A DNA stretch of 64,000 nucleotides, taken from NCBI RefSeq assembly GCF_900446215.1, contig NZ_UAQZ01000014.1, positions 496,001 through 560,000 on the forward strand, read 5' to 3'. How positions within the stretch are numbered: position 1 is the stretch's first letter; each line of letters opens with the position of its first letter. Source of the stretch: Burkholderia cenocepacia. Lineage in GTDB: Bacteria; Pseudomonadota; Gammaproteobacteria; Burkholderiales; Burkholderiaceae. Of this stretch, positions 17,431 through 26,908 are shown piece by piece. The notes below the pieces were generated by a model. It saw nothing but the letters and a program-made list of their open reading frames with translations, was not told the DNA's origin and ran no database searches. Made by a program: the position numbers and the translations under genes.

Positions 17431-18708
17431 TCAGGCGCCGTGCGCGGCAGCCGCCGCGTCGACGCGCGCCGCGATGCCGGCCCGCGCCAGCACCGCATGG
17501 AGCAGCACGTTCGTGCCGCGCGTCACGTCGTCGGGCAACGCATCCTCGGCTTCGTTGTGCGACAGGCCGTCGACGCACGGAATGAACACCATCGCGGTCG
17601 GGAAGCGGCGTGCGAGCAGGATCGCGTCGTGGCCGGCGCCGCTCACGATCCGTTCGTGCGTGTAGCCGAATGCGGCCGCCGCCTGCGCGACCAGCCCGAC
17701 GCAAGCGCGGTCGAACGGCGTCGCCGGGCTGCGCCAGCAGTTTTCGACCGCCACCTGCACGCCGCGCGCGGCGGCGACGCGTGCGCAGGCGTCGCGCAGG
17801 TCGCGCTCCATCGCATCGACTTCCGCATCGTCGTGATGACGCAGGTCGACCGTGAACGTCAGGTCGCCGGCAATCGTGTTGCGCGACGCATTGCGGATGC
17901 CGACCTGGCCGATCGTCGCGAGCCCGCGCGGCGCATAAGCGGCGACGATCCGTTCGAGTTCGAGCGCGATCTGCGCGCTCGCGAAATACGCGTCCTTGCG
18001 ATACGGCATCGGCGTCGTGCCCGCGTGCGCGGCCACGCCCGTCACCGTCACGTCGAGCCAGCGGATCGCCTGGCCGCCCGTGACGATGCCGATCGTCGTG
18101 CCGTTCGCCTCGAGCACGGGGCCCTGTTCGATATGCGCCTCGAAATACGCGTCGACCGCACCGCCCGTCGCACGCGTGCCGCGATAGCCGCACGCGTCGA
18201 GCGCCGCGCCGAGCGTGACGCCGTCGGCGTCCTGCTTCGCGAGCGCGTCGTCGAGCGGCAACGCGCCCGTGAACACCGCCGAACCGAGCATCGCGGGCGC
18301 GAAGCGCGCCCCTTCCTCGTTGGTCCACGACACGATCTCGAGCGGCTTGTCGGTCCCGATGCCGGCGTCGTTCAGCGTGCGCACGAGTTCGAGCGCGGCG
18401 AGCACGCCATAGACGCCGTCGAAGCGGCCGCCTTCGGGCTGCGTGTCGAGATGGCTGCCGATCAGCACCGGCGCGGCGTGCGCATCAGCGCCGTCACGCC
18501 GGGCGAACAGGTTGCCGACCGTGTCGACGCTCACCGTCATCCCCGCGTCGCGGCACCATTGCGCGAACAGGTCGCGCCCGCGCCGGTCGTCATCGGTGAG
18601 GGCGAGACGCCGCACGCCGCCGCGCGGCGTCGCGCCGACGCGCGCCATGTCGGCCAGGCTCTGCCACAGGCGGGCGCCGTCGATTTCCAGCAGATCGTTC
18701 ATATGCAT
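17431..18708 (-). CDS. M20 Zn-dependent amidohydrolase (N-carbamoyl-L-amino-acid / allantoate type)
   Basis: 425-aa dinuclear metallohydrolase of the AllC/HyuC/PydC group. Metal ligands are visible in GSHLDTQPEGGRFDG (His, Asp) and SWTNEEGARFAP (Glu pair), with AHIEQGPVLE and the dimerisation domain in the middle, and SGAGHDA near the end. Members hydrolyse N-carbamoyl amino acids, allantoate or ureidopropionate. The first ATG is given; an ATG two codons downstream at 18702 has better ribosome-binding-site spacing. Lies 23 nt upstream of the deacetylase gene, so the two are co-expressed. Confidence 0.88.
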   Translation of the reverse strand: MHMNDLLEIDGARLWQSLADMARVGATPRGGVRRLALTDDDRRGRDLFAQWCRDAGMTVSVDTVGNLFARRDGADAHAAPVLIGSHLDTQPEGGRFDGVYGVLAALELVRTLNDAGIGTDKPLEIVSWTNEEGARFAPAMLGSAVFTGALPLDDALAKQDADGVTLGAALDACGYRGTRATGGAVDAYFEAHIEQGPVLEANGTTIGIVTGGQAIRWLDVTVTGVAAHAGTTPMPYRKDAYFASAQIALELERIVAAYAPRGLATIGQVGIRNASRNTIAGDLTFTVDLRHHDDAEVDAMERDLRDACARVAAARGVQVAVENCWRSPATPFDRACVGLVAQAAAAFGYTHERIVSGAGHDAILLARRFPTAMVFIPCVDGLSHNEAEDALPDDVTRGTNVLLHAVLARAGIAARVDAAAAAHGA

Positions 18709-18733
18709 TCCGGATCAATTCGTTCGTTGAGGG

Positions 18734-20044
18734 TCAATGCGAGCCGAGCGCTTCGGCGGCAGCCGGCTGCGCGGCGCGGCGCGCATCGAGCGCGACGATG
18801 CAGAGCAGCGAAATGCCGGCGAGACACGTGTAGAACACCGCGAGCGGCCACCACTGGCCCGCGAAGCGATGCGCGAGCCACGTGCCGACGAGCGGCGTCA
18901 GGCCACCCGCGATCGCGCCGCAAATCTGATAGGCGAGCGAGATCGCCGAATAACGCACGTGCGCGGGAAACACGTCGCTGACGAAGCCCGCGATCACCGA
19001 ATAGAAGCCCGCCATGCACACCACGGCGAGCGCGATGCCGGCGACCAGCGACGCGGACGTGCCGCCCTGCACGAGCATGAACATCGGATACGGCGACAGC
19101 ATCGCGAGCAGCGCCGCGAGCTTGAGGAAGCGCGCGCCGCCGATACGCTCGGCGATCCAGGCCGCGAGCGGCTGCGCGAAGAACTGGATGATCGCGACCG
19201 CGAACAGGCTGTCGAGGATCAGCGAACGCGAGACGCCGACGTACTGCGTCGTGTACGCGATCATGAACGTGTTCGTGAAATAGACGCCCGCGATGCCGAT
19301 CGTGTTCGCGCCGATGCAGAGCAGCACGAGCCCCGACGCGGAACGGAACACTTCCGCGACCGGCAGCTTCACCGTGCGGTTGGCTTCCTTCACCCGCGCG
19401 AATTCCGGCGACTCGTTCACGCCGAGCCGGATCAGGATGCCGACCACGAGCAGCACCGAACTCGCGAGAAACGGCAGGCGCCAGCCCCATGCGAGGAAAT
19501 CGGCCTTGTCCATCGACGTGACCGCGCGGAACGCGATCAACGACAGGATCAACCCGGCCGGACTGCCGAGCTGCGCGAACGACGCGAAAAACGTGCGGCG
19601 CCCCTGCGGCGCATGCTCGCCCGCCATCAGCACCGCGCCGCCCCATTCGCCGCCGACCGCGATCCCCTGCACGACGCGCAGCGCGACGAGCAACACCGGC
19701 GCGAGGATGCCGACCTTCGAATAATCGGGCAGCAGCCCGACGCACACGGTCGCGACGCCCATCATCATCAGCGTCGTCATCAGCGCCTTCTTGCGGCCGA
19801 TGCGGTCGCCGAGATGGCCGAAGATCACGCCGCCGAGCGGACGCGCGAAGAAACCGACCGCGAACGTCGCGAACGACGCCATCGTGCTGACGAAGCGGTC
19901 ATGCGACGGGAAATACAGTTCGCCGAACACGAGCGCGGCGGCGGTCGCGTAGATGTAGAAGTCGTACCACTCGATCATCGTGCCGATGAACGCGGCCGTC
20001 GCGGCGCGTCCCGGCTGGCGGGCGGAAGGAAGGGACTGGGTCAT
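18734..20044 (-). CDS. MFS transporter, metabolite:H+ symporter family
   Basis: 436-aa, 12-helix transporter of the MHS group (ShiA/ProP/KgtP relatives), with IGTMIEWYDFYIYATAAAL in helix 1 and LGDRIGRKKAL in loop 2-3. It imports an organic solute; its operon position before an N-carbamoyl-type amidohydrolase and an acetylpolyamine amidohydrolase suggests a nitrogenous substrate. The start MTQSLPSARQ follows a minus-strand ggag site. Confidence 0.9.
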   Translation of the reverse strand: MTQSLPSARQPGRAATAAFIGTMIEWYDFYIYATAAALVFGELYFPSHDRFVSTMASFATFAVGFFARPLGGVIFGHLGDRIGRKKALMTTLMMMGVATVCVGLLPDYSKVGILAPVLLVALRVVQGIAVGGEWGGAVLMAGEHAPQGRRTFFASFAQLGSPAGLILSLIAFRAVTSMDKADFLAWGWRLPFLASSVLLVVGILIRLGVNESPEFARVKEANRTVKLPVAEVFRSASGLVLLCIGANTIGIAGVYFTNTFMIAYTTQYVGVSRSLILDSLFAVAIIQFFAQPLAAWIAERIGGARFLKLAALLAMLSPYPMFMLVQGGTSASLVAGIALAVVCMAGFYSVIAGFVSDVFPAHVRYSAISLAYQICGAIAGGLTPLVGTWLAHRFAGQWWPLAVFYTCLAGISLLCIVALDARRAAQPAAAEALGSH

Positions 20045-20157
20045 GCGGGCTCCTGACGCGCGCCGCGGCGGGGCGACGCGCAATATCGTGATGACGGCCG
20101 TCTGTCGCGGCCTCGCGCCGCACGCTGCGGCGCCCCTCCTTTATCGGTGACCGCAAA

Positions 20158-20207
20158 TCATTAGTCAAATTTCAAGTTATTATTCACCGTATAAATTCAA
20201 CTAATGA
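20158..20207. promoter_or_regulatory. Inverted-repeat control site between MFS and LysR genes
   Basis: TCATTAGT (20158-20165) and ACTAATGA (20200-20207) form a perfect dyad, extendable with mismatches to about 15 nt per arm, around an AT-rich core containing TATAAA. It lies between divergent genes and 28 nt upstream of the LysR start: probable LysR operator. Confidence 0.5.
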
Positions 20208-20234
20208 CTTACCCCCCGCCCGTCCGGAGACCCG

Positions 20235-21191
20235 ATGCGCCCCGACCTCGCCCCGTTCCTGAACGACCGTCTCGACTGGAACCTGCTGCGCACTTACCTG
20301 GTGATCATGCAGGAGCGCAGCGTGAGCCGCGCGGCCGCCCGCCTGCACGTCACGCAGCCGGCCGTGAGCCAGGCGTTGCGGCGGCTCGAGGAGACGCTCG
20401 AGCGCCGGCTGATCGAGCGGCGCGGCGCGCACTTCGCGCCGACGCCGGCGGGCGAGGCCGTGTACCGGATCGCGAGCGACATCTACGGCGGCATCTCGCG
20501 CCTCGAAACCGAAATCGACGACAGCACGGCCGATCTGACCGGTTCGATCCGGCTGCTGACGGTGAGCCGCATCGAATCGCCCGTCTACGACGAGTTCCTC
20601 GCGGATTTCCATCGCGCGTATCCGCGTATCGACCTGCAGATCGAGGTGATGCGTTCGTCGGACATCCTGTCGTCGCTGCTGCAGAAGACGGCCACAGCCG
20701 GGCTCGGCCTGTGCCGCACGCCGCACGACAAGCTGGAAATGCGCTGCTTCCTGCGCCAGCGCTATGCGATCTACTGCGGCCGCCATCACCGGTTGTTCGG
20801 GCAGACACAGTTACGGATGGACGACCTGCTCGCGGAGAATTTCGTGTCGTTCACGAGCGACCAGATCGGCGACAGCCTGTCGCCACTCACCGTGTTCCGC
20901 GACCAGAAGGGTTTCACGGGGCGCATCGTCGCGTCGTCGCCGAGCCTGGAGGAAGTGCGGCGGCTGATCTTCGCGGGCTACGGGATCGGCTGCCTGCCCG
21001 AGCACATCGTGCGCGACGACATCGCGCAGCAACGGCTGTGGCGGCTGCCGCCCGACGACGGGCTCGTCGACGTCGACGTGTTCCTGCTGTGGCATCGCGA
21101 CCGCAAGATGAATGCGGCCGAGCACGCGTTTCTCGACGCGATGGAGCGCTGCATGCAGCGCTACTCGCTCGCGGAGCGGCTCGGCAAATGA
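20235..21191 (+). CDS. LysR-family regulator
   Basis: 318-aa LysR-type regulator with HTH around residues 16-75 (YLVIMQERSVSRAAARLHVT, QPAVSQALRRLEE). Divergent from the MFS-amidohydrolase-deacetylase operon and thus its likely regulator. GTG/ATG alternatives are few; ATG 20235 is used. Confidence 0.9.
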   Translation: MRPDLAPFLNDRLDWNLLRTYLVIMQERSVSRAAARLHVTQPAVSQALRRLEETLERRLIERRGAHFAPTPAGEAVYRIASDIYGGISRLETEIDDSTADLTGSIRLLTVSRIESPVYDEFLADFHRAYPRIDLQIEVMRSSDILSSLLQKTATAGLGLCRTPHDKLEMRCFLRQRYAIYCGRHHRLFGQTQLRMDDLLAENFVSFTSDQIGDSLSPLTVFRDQKGFTGRIVASSPSLEEVRRLIFAGYGIGCLPEHIVRDDIAQQRLWRLPPDDGLVDVDVFLLWHRDRKMNAAEHAFLDAMERCMQRYSLAERLGK

Positions 21192-21249
21192 CGGCGCGGG
21201 CGCGCCCGGTGCACGCGCCGGGCACACGCGGCCCGGCGCGTTGCGTGCG

Positions 21250-22320
21250 TCAGAAGCGATGCACGATGCCGAGTTGCACGCCGCGCGCATTCGCGCCCGG
21301 GTACGCGAGCGGCAGGCCGGGGTTCGCCGCACCGGCGAGCGTGTAGCCGGCCTGGTTGCGGTTGCGCAGGTACGACAGCGCGCCGTAGAAGCTCGTGCGC
21401 TTCGACAGGTCGTATTCGTACATCAGCCCGAGCTGGTCCGCATGATTGCCTTGCGACGACTGGTCGTGCAGGTACGCATAACCGAGCGCGATGATGTTGG
21501 CAGGATTGAACTGATACTTGACCGACACTCCGTATACGCGCGAATCGATCCCGAGGTCGGCCCACTTCACCGCGGAAAAACCGCCATACACGGTGGCCTT
21601 GCCGATCGCGTACGACGCGCCGGCCATGATCGTGCGATCGGTCGTGGTGGCCGCGGCGTTCTTCAACCACTGCCCCGCGACGAATGCGCCGAACGGGCCG
21701 TGTTCGTAGGTCAGGTCGAACTGCCGGCTGGAGCCGGCCGAGCGCACGCCGCCCGCGTCGCCGAACCCGACGTACAGCCCGCCCTGGAAACCGGCGATCT
21801 CCGGGCTCTGGTACGACAGCGTATTGCTCGTGCGGAAGGCGAACACGGTCAGGTTGTCCATGCCGGACGCCTGCGTGACGCCGCCGAACGCATCCTGCCC
21901 GCCCTGGTCGTTGAACAGCGGCGAGTTCTGCCGGCCCGCGCGCACCTTGCCCCACTGCCCCGCGATGCCGACCCACGCCTGCCGGTTGAACATCGTGCCG
22001 GCACTCGCGAGCGAGCCGTCGTTCGGGTTGAAGCCGTTTTCCAGCGCGAACTCGATCTTCTGCCCGCCGCCGATATCCTCGCCGCCCTTCAAGCCGAACC
22101 GGCTGCCCCACTGCCCGCCCGAGTCGATCGCCGCCGTATAGCCGTTGCCCGTATTCACGACCTGCGCGAATTCGTCGATCACGCCATACAGCGTGACGCC
22201 ATCCTGCGCGAGCGCAGCACCCGAAGCCGCGAGGCAGGCGACCGCCACCGTGAAGCGAAGACCGGCGTGCGCCGGCCGCGCGCGGCAACCGCTGCCGTGC
22301 GCTTCATTTCTCTTAGTCAT
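21250..22320 (-). CDS. Gram-negative general porin
   Basis: 356-aa outer-membrane beta-barrel of the Burkholderia-type Porin_4 family. After a long N-terminus a signal peptide ends ASGAALAQ; the mature chain begins DGVTLYGVIDEF, contains SRFGLKGGEDIGGG and ends in the barrel signature ...GIVHRF with C-terminal Phe. The ATG at 22320 is preferred over a TTG three codons upstream. It lies 156 nt downstream of the NCS1 permease gene, in the same direction. Confidence 0.93.
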   Translation of the reverse strand: MTKRNEAHGSGCRARPAHAGLRFTVAVACLAASGAALAQDGVTLYGVIDEFAQVVNTGNGYTAAIDSGGQWGSRFGLKGGEDIGGGQKIEFALENGFNPNDGSLASAGTMFNRQAWVGIAGQWGKVRAGRQNSPLFNDQGGQDAFGGVTQASGMDNLTVFAFRTSNTLSYQSPEIAGFQGGLYVGFGDAGGVRSAGSSRQFDLTYEHGPFGAFVAGQWLKNAAATTTDRTIMAGASYAIGKATVYGGFSAVKWADLGIDSRVYGVSVKYQFNPANIIALGYAYLHDQSSQGNHADQLGLMYEYDLSKRTSFYGALSYLRNRNQAGYTLAGAANPGLPLAYPGANARGVQLGIVHRF

Positions 22321-22476
22321 ACTATTCAATAGGTCGAGATTGAAGCGATGCCGGACGCGGCGTGATGCCGCTCCGGTATCGCGGGATACGGAATCGTGTT
22401 GACGGAGCCGGCGCAGGCCGCGCCCGGCTCGGCGCTCAGGCCGGCGGCTTGCCGGCCCGATGCGCGAGACGTGTGG

Positions 22477-23907
22477 TCAGTGGTGAACTTCGCCGCGTTC
22501 GAGCGGCAGGATCAGGCGTTCCGGAATGCTGCGTCGCGACGCGCGGGCACCGACGTAATACAGCACGGCCGGCACGGCGAGGCCGAGAATCCACGAGATG
22601 TCGGTGCCGCCGAGCGCGTCGACGAGCGGCCCGGTGTAGATGTGCGTCGACATGAACGGCAGTTGCACCAGGATGCCGACCACGTAGATCGTGATGGCCA
22701 TCACGTTCCAGCGGCCATAGCGGCCGTCCGGATCGGACAGCGCCGGCACGTCGTAGCGCGAACGCGTGAAGCAGTAGTAATCGACCAGGTTGATCGCGCT
22801 CCACGGCGTGAAGAACGCGAGCAGGAACAGGATGAACGCGGTGAATTCCTTCAGGAATGAATGACGGCCCGCTAGCGCGATCAGCGTCGACACGCAGATC
22901 ATCCCGAAGATGTACACGAGGCGGCTCTTCGACGATACCGCGCCCTTGCCGCGAAAGCCGCTGACGATCGTCGCCATCGACATGAAGCTGCCGTACGCGT
23001 TGAGCGCCGTCACCGTCACCTTGCCGAACGCGATGCTGAAATACAGGAGCGCGGCCACGGCGCCCGTCGAACCCAGGCCGACGATGTACGACACCTCATG
23101 GTGCGCGAACTGGCTGCCGGCCAATGCGGCCGCGAACACGCCGAACACCATCGCCGCCTGCGCGCCGATCACCGAGCCGAGGCCGACCGCGACAAACGTC
23201 GCGACCGACGACGTCGAGCGCGGCAGGTAGCGCGAATAGTCGGCCACGTACGGGCCGAACGCGATCTGCCACGACGCGGACAGCGACATCGCGAGCAGGA
23301 AGCTCGCCAGCGAGAAATGCCGGTTCGCGAGCAGCGCGCCGATGTCGTGGTTCGCGAACAACTGCGCGAACATGTAGACGAACGCGACGATGCCGATCAC
23401 GCTCGCGATCCGGCCGACGAAGTGGATCGCGCGATAGCCGAACACGGTCAGCACGACGATCACGGCAGCGAACAGCAGGATGCCGGCCGCGTCGTCGACG
23501 TGCAGCAGTTGCGCGACGGCCTGCCCGGCCAGCACCGAGCCGCTGGCGGAAAAGCCGATGTACATCAGGCACACCAGCACGATCGGGATCATCGCGCCGT
23601 ACACGCCGAACTGCACGCGGCTCGAGATCATCTGCGGCAACCCGAGCTGCGGCCCCTGCGCGCCGTGCAGCGCCATCACCGCGCCGCCGACGAACTGGCC
23701 GAGCAGCAGCGCGACCAGCGACCAGAACACGTCGCCGCCGAGCACGACCGCGAGCGCGCCCGTGACGATGGCGGTGATCTGCATGTTGGCCGACAGCCAC
23801 AGCGTGAACTGGCTCAGCAGGCCGCCGTGGCGCTCGGCGTCGGGAATGAAGTCGATCGAGCGTACCTCGATCAGTCCGCCGGCTTTTCCACTGGAATTCG
23901 TTGACAC
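22477..23907 (-). CDS. NCS1-family purine/cytosine permease-like transporter
   Basis: 476-aa, 12-helix symporter of the nucleobase:cation symporter-1 (codB-like) family, with FTLWLSANMQITAIVTGAL in helix 1 and FGPYVADYSRYLPRS after helix 6, both characteristic. Relatives import cytosine, hydantoins, allantoin or thiamine precursors. A GTG start at 23907 gives the expected N-terminus. Its neighbours (porin; agmatinase and N-carbamoyl-type amidohydrolase further off) fit uptake of a nitrogen source. Confidence 0.9.
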   Translation of the reverse strand: MSTNSSGKAGGLIEVRSIDFIPDAERHGGLLSQFTLWLSANMQITAIVTGALAVVLGGDVFWSLVALLLGQFVGGAVMALHGAQGPQLGLPQMISSRVQFGVYGAMIPIVLVCLMYIGFSASGSVLAGQAVAQLLHVDDAAGILLFAAVIVVLTVFGYRAIHFVGRIASVIGIVAFVYMFAQLFANHDIGALLANRHFSLASFLLAMSLSASWQIAFGPYVADYSRYLPRSTSSVATFVAVGLGSVIGAQAAMVFGVFAAALAGSQFAHHEVSYIVGLGSTGAVAALLYFSIAFGKVTVTALNAYGSFMSMATIVSGFRGKGAVSSKSRLVYIFGMICVSTLIALAGRHSFLKEFTAFILFLLAFFTPWSAINLVDYYCFTRSRYDVPALSDPDGRYGRWNVMAITIYVVGILVQLPFMSTHIYTGPLVDALGGTDISWILGLAVPAVLYYVGARASRRSIPERLILPLERGEVHH

Positions 23908-24087
23908 GGGTCAATCTCCAAAATACTCAGGACCACATATGGTTTGAACGGGACAGGAAGCTGCGAGCCGCTCTTTCGGCTCTGCGGGTGCGGGGCGCCG
24001 TGGATCGCCGGCATGCGCCACGCACGCACGGTCTGCACGCTGGCGCGCAACCGGCACGACGCGTGCCGACATTGCCAGCGGATGATC

Positions 24088-24099
24088 TTGTATATACAA
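24088..24099. promoter_or_regulatory. Palindrome TTGTATATACAA
   Basis: Perfect 12-nt palindrome 181 nt upstream of the permease start. TTGTATATACAA-like dyads are typical targets of FadR/VanR-type GntR regulators. No GntR gene is in the window. A second imperfect dyad (GATATCGG/CCGGTATC) follows at about 24106-24129. Confidence 0.45.
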
Positions 24100-24198
24100 C
24101 TTGCGAGATATCGGTGATTACCCGGTATCGATCGACTTTCGAAATTGTCCGAGCAATCGCGGTACACCCGCGCAGTATTGCCGCAAGCCGGATGTCGG

Positions 24199-24238
24199 AA
24201 AAATGAAAGCCCGATCGGCGAAAGTCGCCGATCGGGCG
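24199..24238 (-). terminator. Terminator of the agmatinase-GNAT operon
   Basis: Perfect 13-bp stem GCCCGATCGGCGA / TCGCCGATCGGGC (24209-24221, 24225-24237) with a 3-nt loop. Read on the minus strand it is followed by TTTCATTTTT, so it ends leftward transcription. Confidence 0.75.
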
Positions 24239-24409
24239 TAGACGTCATGCGTCGGCGGAGGGAGCCCGGCCGGTATGCGCGGCCTCGATGTCGACACGCA
24301 GCGTCACGACGTCGCGTCGTCGGCGCGTATGCTGCAATGCCGCGCGTGCCTGGTCTGGCCACGCGGTTGTCCGGACCGGCAGACGCCGAGATCCGAACCA
24401 CACATGCGA

Positions 24410-24874
24410 TCAACCGCGCTGCCCGACCTGAAACGTGAGAATCTCGTCCCCCGCGTCGTCCAGTTCCCCGGTCGGTATCCAGCCGAGATGGCGATAAAAC
24501 CCGTACGAACGCGATGCCGGATCGGTCGAGCAGCCGAGAAACAGCGACGTGAAGCCGTTCGCCGCGAAATCGTCGATCACGCGCCGCAGCAGCCGCTTGC
24601 CGATCCCCGCTCCTTCATACTCGGGCAGCATCGCGAGCACGACGATCTCGCCGGAACCGGTGTCGCCGAAGCAGTAGCCGACCATGCGTCCGCGCACGCG
24701 GCAGACATGGCCCGAGAACAGGCCGTCGCGGATACCGTCGTCCCAGCTTTCGACGGTGATGCCGAGCGCGCGCAACTGCGCTTCGGTGAACGCATTCTCG
24801 CGTGTGCGCGCCCGCAGCGCGATGCATTCGGCCGCGTCGCCGGGAACGGCCTTGCGCCAGGTGAGGTCATCCAT
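24410..24874 (-). CDS. GNAT-family N-acetyltransferase
   Basis: 154-aa acetyltransferase. The acetyl-CoA loop is seen as VLAMLPEYEGAGIGKRLL (Q/R-x-x-G-x-G/A variant, about residues 77-94), with a C-terminal FYRHLGW motif. The start MDDLTWRKAVPGDA overlaps the speB stop by 8 nt, so it is translationally coupled to agmatinase; a polyamine-related acceptor is plausible but unproven. Confidence 0.85.
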   Translation of the reverse strand: MDDLTWRKAVPGDAAECIALRARTRENAFTEAQLRALGITVESWDDGIRDGLFSGHVCRVRGRMVGYCFGDTGSGEIVVLAMLPEYEGAGIGKRLLRRVIDDFAANGFTSLFLGCSTDPASRSYGFYRHLGWIPTGELDDAGDEILTFQVGQRG

Positions 24875-25835
24875 CGATCGACGCTTCCTTTTTCTGCCGC
24901 CGGCGCGACGCATACAGGCAGATCAGTTCCAGCGCGATCGTCGCACCGGCCAGCGACGTGATTTCCGCATGATCGTACGGCGGCGACACTTCGACCACGT
25001 CCATGCCGACCAGGTTGATGCCGTCGAGGTGGCGCAGGATCTCGAACGCCTGATGGCTCGACAGGCCGCCCGAGACCGGCGTCCCGGTGCCCGGCGCGAA
25101 CGCCGGATCGAGACAGTCGATATCGAACGTCAGGTACACCGGGTGATCGCCGACGCGCTCGCGAATGCGCGCGGCGACCGCGGCGGGCGTCGACCCATGC
25201 ACGTGGCGCGCATCCTGGATGTCGAAGCCCATCGGATCGTCGTTGGTCGTGCGAATGCCGATCTGGGCGGATCGTTCGGGCACGACCCACCCTTCCCGCG
25301 CCGCGTGATAGAACATCGTCCCGTGATCGATGCGCTTCACGTCGCGGTCGGGCCACGTGTCGGTATGTGCGTCGAAATGCACGAGCGACAGCGGCCCGTG
25401 CACCTTCGCATGCGCCTTGAGCAGCGGATACGTGATGAAGTGATCGCCGCCGAGCGTCAGCATCGCGCAGCCGCGCGCGAGGATCGCATCGGCATGCCGC
25501 TCGATCGCGCCCGGCACCGCTTCGGGCTGCCCGAGATCGAACGCGCAATCGCCGTAGTCGACCGCGGCCAGCACGTCGAACGGATCGAACGACCACGGCC
25601 ACGGGCGCTCCCACGCGATGCCCGTCGACGCGATCCGCAACCCGCGCGGGCCGAACCGCGTGCCGGGCCGGTGCGAGGCGGCCGAATCGAACGGCACGCC
25701 GGTGATCGCGAGGTCGACGCCGTCGAGATCACGGCTGAAACGCCGGCGCATGAAGCTCGTCGCGCCCGCGAAACTGGGTTCGGCCTGGGTGCCGTAGAGG
25801 CTGTCGCGCGTGAACGCGAAATCGTTCTGGCTCAT
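24867..25835 (-). CDS. speB: Agmatinase
   Basis: 322-aa ureohydrolase that converts agmatine to putrescine and urea. All Mn-binding motifs are intact: LGGDHFITYP, HFDAHTDTW and TFDIDCLDPAFAPGTGTP, followed by DVVEVSPPYD. The length matches SpeB. The start MSQNDFAFTRDSLYG is preferred to an upstream in-frame codon. Divergent from a LysR gene that probably controls it, and followed by a coupled acetyltransferase. Confidence 0.93.
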   Translation of the reverse strand: MSQNDFAFTRDSLYGTQAEPSFAGATSFMRRRFSRDLDGVDLAITGVPFDSAASHRPGTRFGPRGLRIASTGIAWERPWPWSFDPFDVLAAVDYGDCAFDLGQPEAVPGAIERHADAILARGCAMLTLGGDHFITYPLLKAHAKVHGPLSLVHFDAHTDTWPDRDVKRIDHGTMFYHAAREGWVVPERSAQIGIRTTNDDPMGFDIQDARHVHGSTPAAVAARIRERVGDHPVYLTFDIDCLDPAFAPGTGTPVSGGLSSHQAFEILRHLDGINLVGMDVVEVSPPYDHAEITSLAGATIALELICLYASRRRQKKEASIDG

Positions 25836-25963
25836 CGTCGGATTCCTGTCTGAAGAGGACACGGTCGCACGGCCGGCGACCTCGTGCCCGATTCTGCCGC
25901 CGCGGTACGCAACGAAAAATATGAACTAACATAAGCCAACTTCACAAACTGCGATGTATCGCC

Positions 25964-26881
25964 ATGCTGACCCGACTCAGAGACATGGATATGCAGTTGC
26001 TGCGGCTCTTTCTGACGATCGTCGAAAGCGGCGGCTTCAGCGCCGCGCAGGGCACGCTCGGCATGGCGCCGTCGACGATCAGCACGCACATGGCCAAGCT
26101 CGAGACGCGGCTCGGATTCCGGCTGTGCGATCGCGGCAAAAGCGGCTTCCGGTTGACGCCGAAGGGGGAACGCGTGCTGCAGTCGACGCGCCGCCTCCTG
26201 CACGCGATGGACGTGTTCACGCGCGACACGCAGCACGTATCGGGCACGTTGCTTGGCGAATTGCGCATCGGCCTGTCCGAGCGGCTCTCGCCGGACGTCG
26301 TCGAGTCGATCGCGGCGGCCGTCGGCCGCTTTCGCGAGCGCGCGCCGGACGTGCTGATCGAAATGATCGCGGTGCCGCCCGACGAGTTGGAGCGCCGGCT
26401 GCTGAAAGGCGAACTGCAACTCGCGATCGGCTATTTCTCCGGCCATCAGGCCGGCCTGCACTACGCGCCGCTGTTCGTCGAGCACCAGTCGCTGCATTGC
26501 GGCGCCCGCCATCCGCTGTTCGCGAAGAAAACCGTGTCGGTCAACGACATCGCACGCGCGAGCAACGTCGCGCGGCTCTACAAGACGAATACGTCGGGGG
26601 CGGCGCTGCGCAATGCGCAGCCGACCGCGTTTTCGGAAAACGTCGATGCCGACGTGATCTTCATCCTGTCGGGCGCGCATGTCGGCTTCCTGCCCGACCA
26701 CGTCGCGGCGCCGTGGGTCGCTGCCGGGAAGATGCGTCGGCTGCTGGCGAGCAAGCTGAGCCACACGGTCGAGTTCCAGCTCGCGACGCCGCGGAATTCC
26801 GACGGGAGCGAAGCGCTGGAGGCGTTCACGGCGGCGCTCGCCGAGCAGTTCGGCGCGCTCGACGCGAACGCGGACGAATAG
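25964..26881 (+). CDS. LysR-family regulator divergent from speB
   Basis: 305-aa LysR-type regulator; HTH near residues 10-68 (LRLFLTIVESGGFSAAQGTLG, APSTISTHMAKLE). The 128-nt spacer to agmatinase contains AT-rich sequence (aaatatgaactaacataag) that could hold the shared operator. The effector is probably agmatine or putrescine (inference from context). Confidence 0.9.
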   Translation: MLTRLRDMDMQLLRLFLTIVESGGFSAAQGTLGMAPSTISTHMAKLETRLGFRLCDRGKSGFRLTPKGERVLQSTRRLLHAMDVFTRDTQHVSGTLLGELRIGLSERLSPDVVESIAAAVGRFRERAPDVLIEMIAVPPDELERRLLKGELQLAIGYFSGHQAGLHYAPLFVEHQSLHCGARHPLFAKKTVSVNDIARASNVARLYKTNTSGAALRNAQPTAFSENVDADVIFILSGAHVGFLPDHVAAPWVAAGKMRRLLASKLSHTVEFQLATPRNSDGSEALEAFTAALAEQFGALDANADE

Positions 26882-26908
26882 CCTGGCGGGCGCGCCGCCC
26901 GCGCGGCG

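Larger units (their letters stand above)
23908..24409. other. Intergenic region upstream of the NCS1 permease
   Basis: About 500 nt without a supported gene. It holds the terminator of the agmatinase-GNAT operon at its right side and the palindrome TTGTATATACAA in the middle, the probable operator of the permease gene. Confidence 0.5.
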
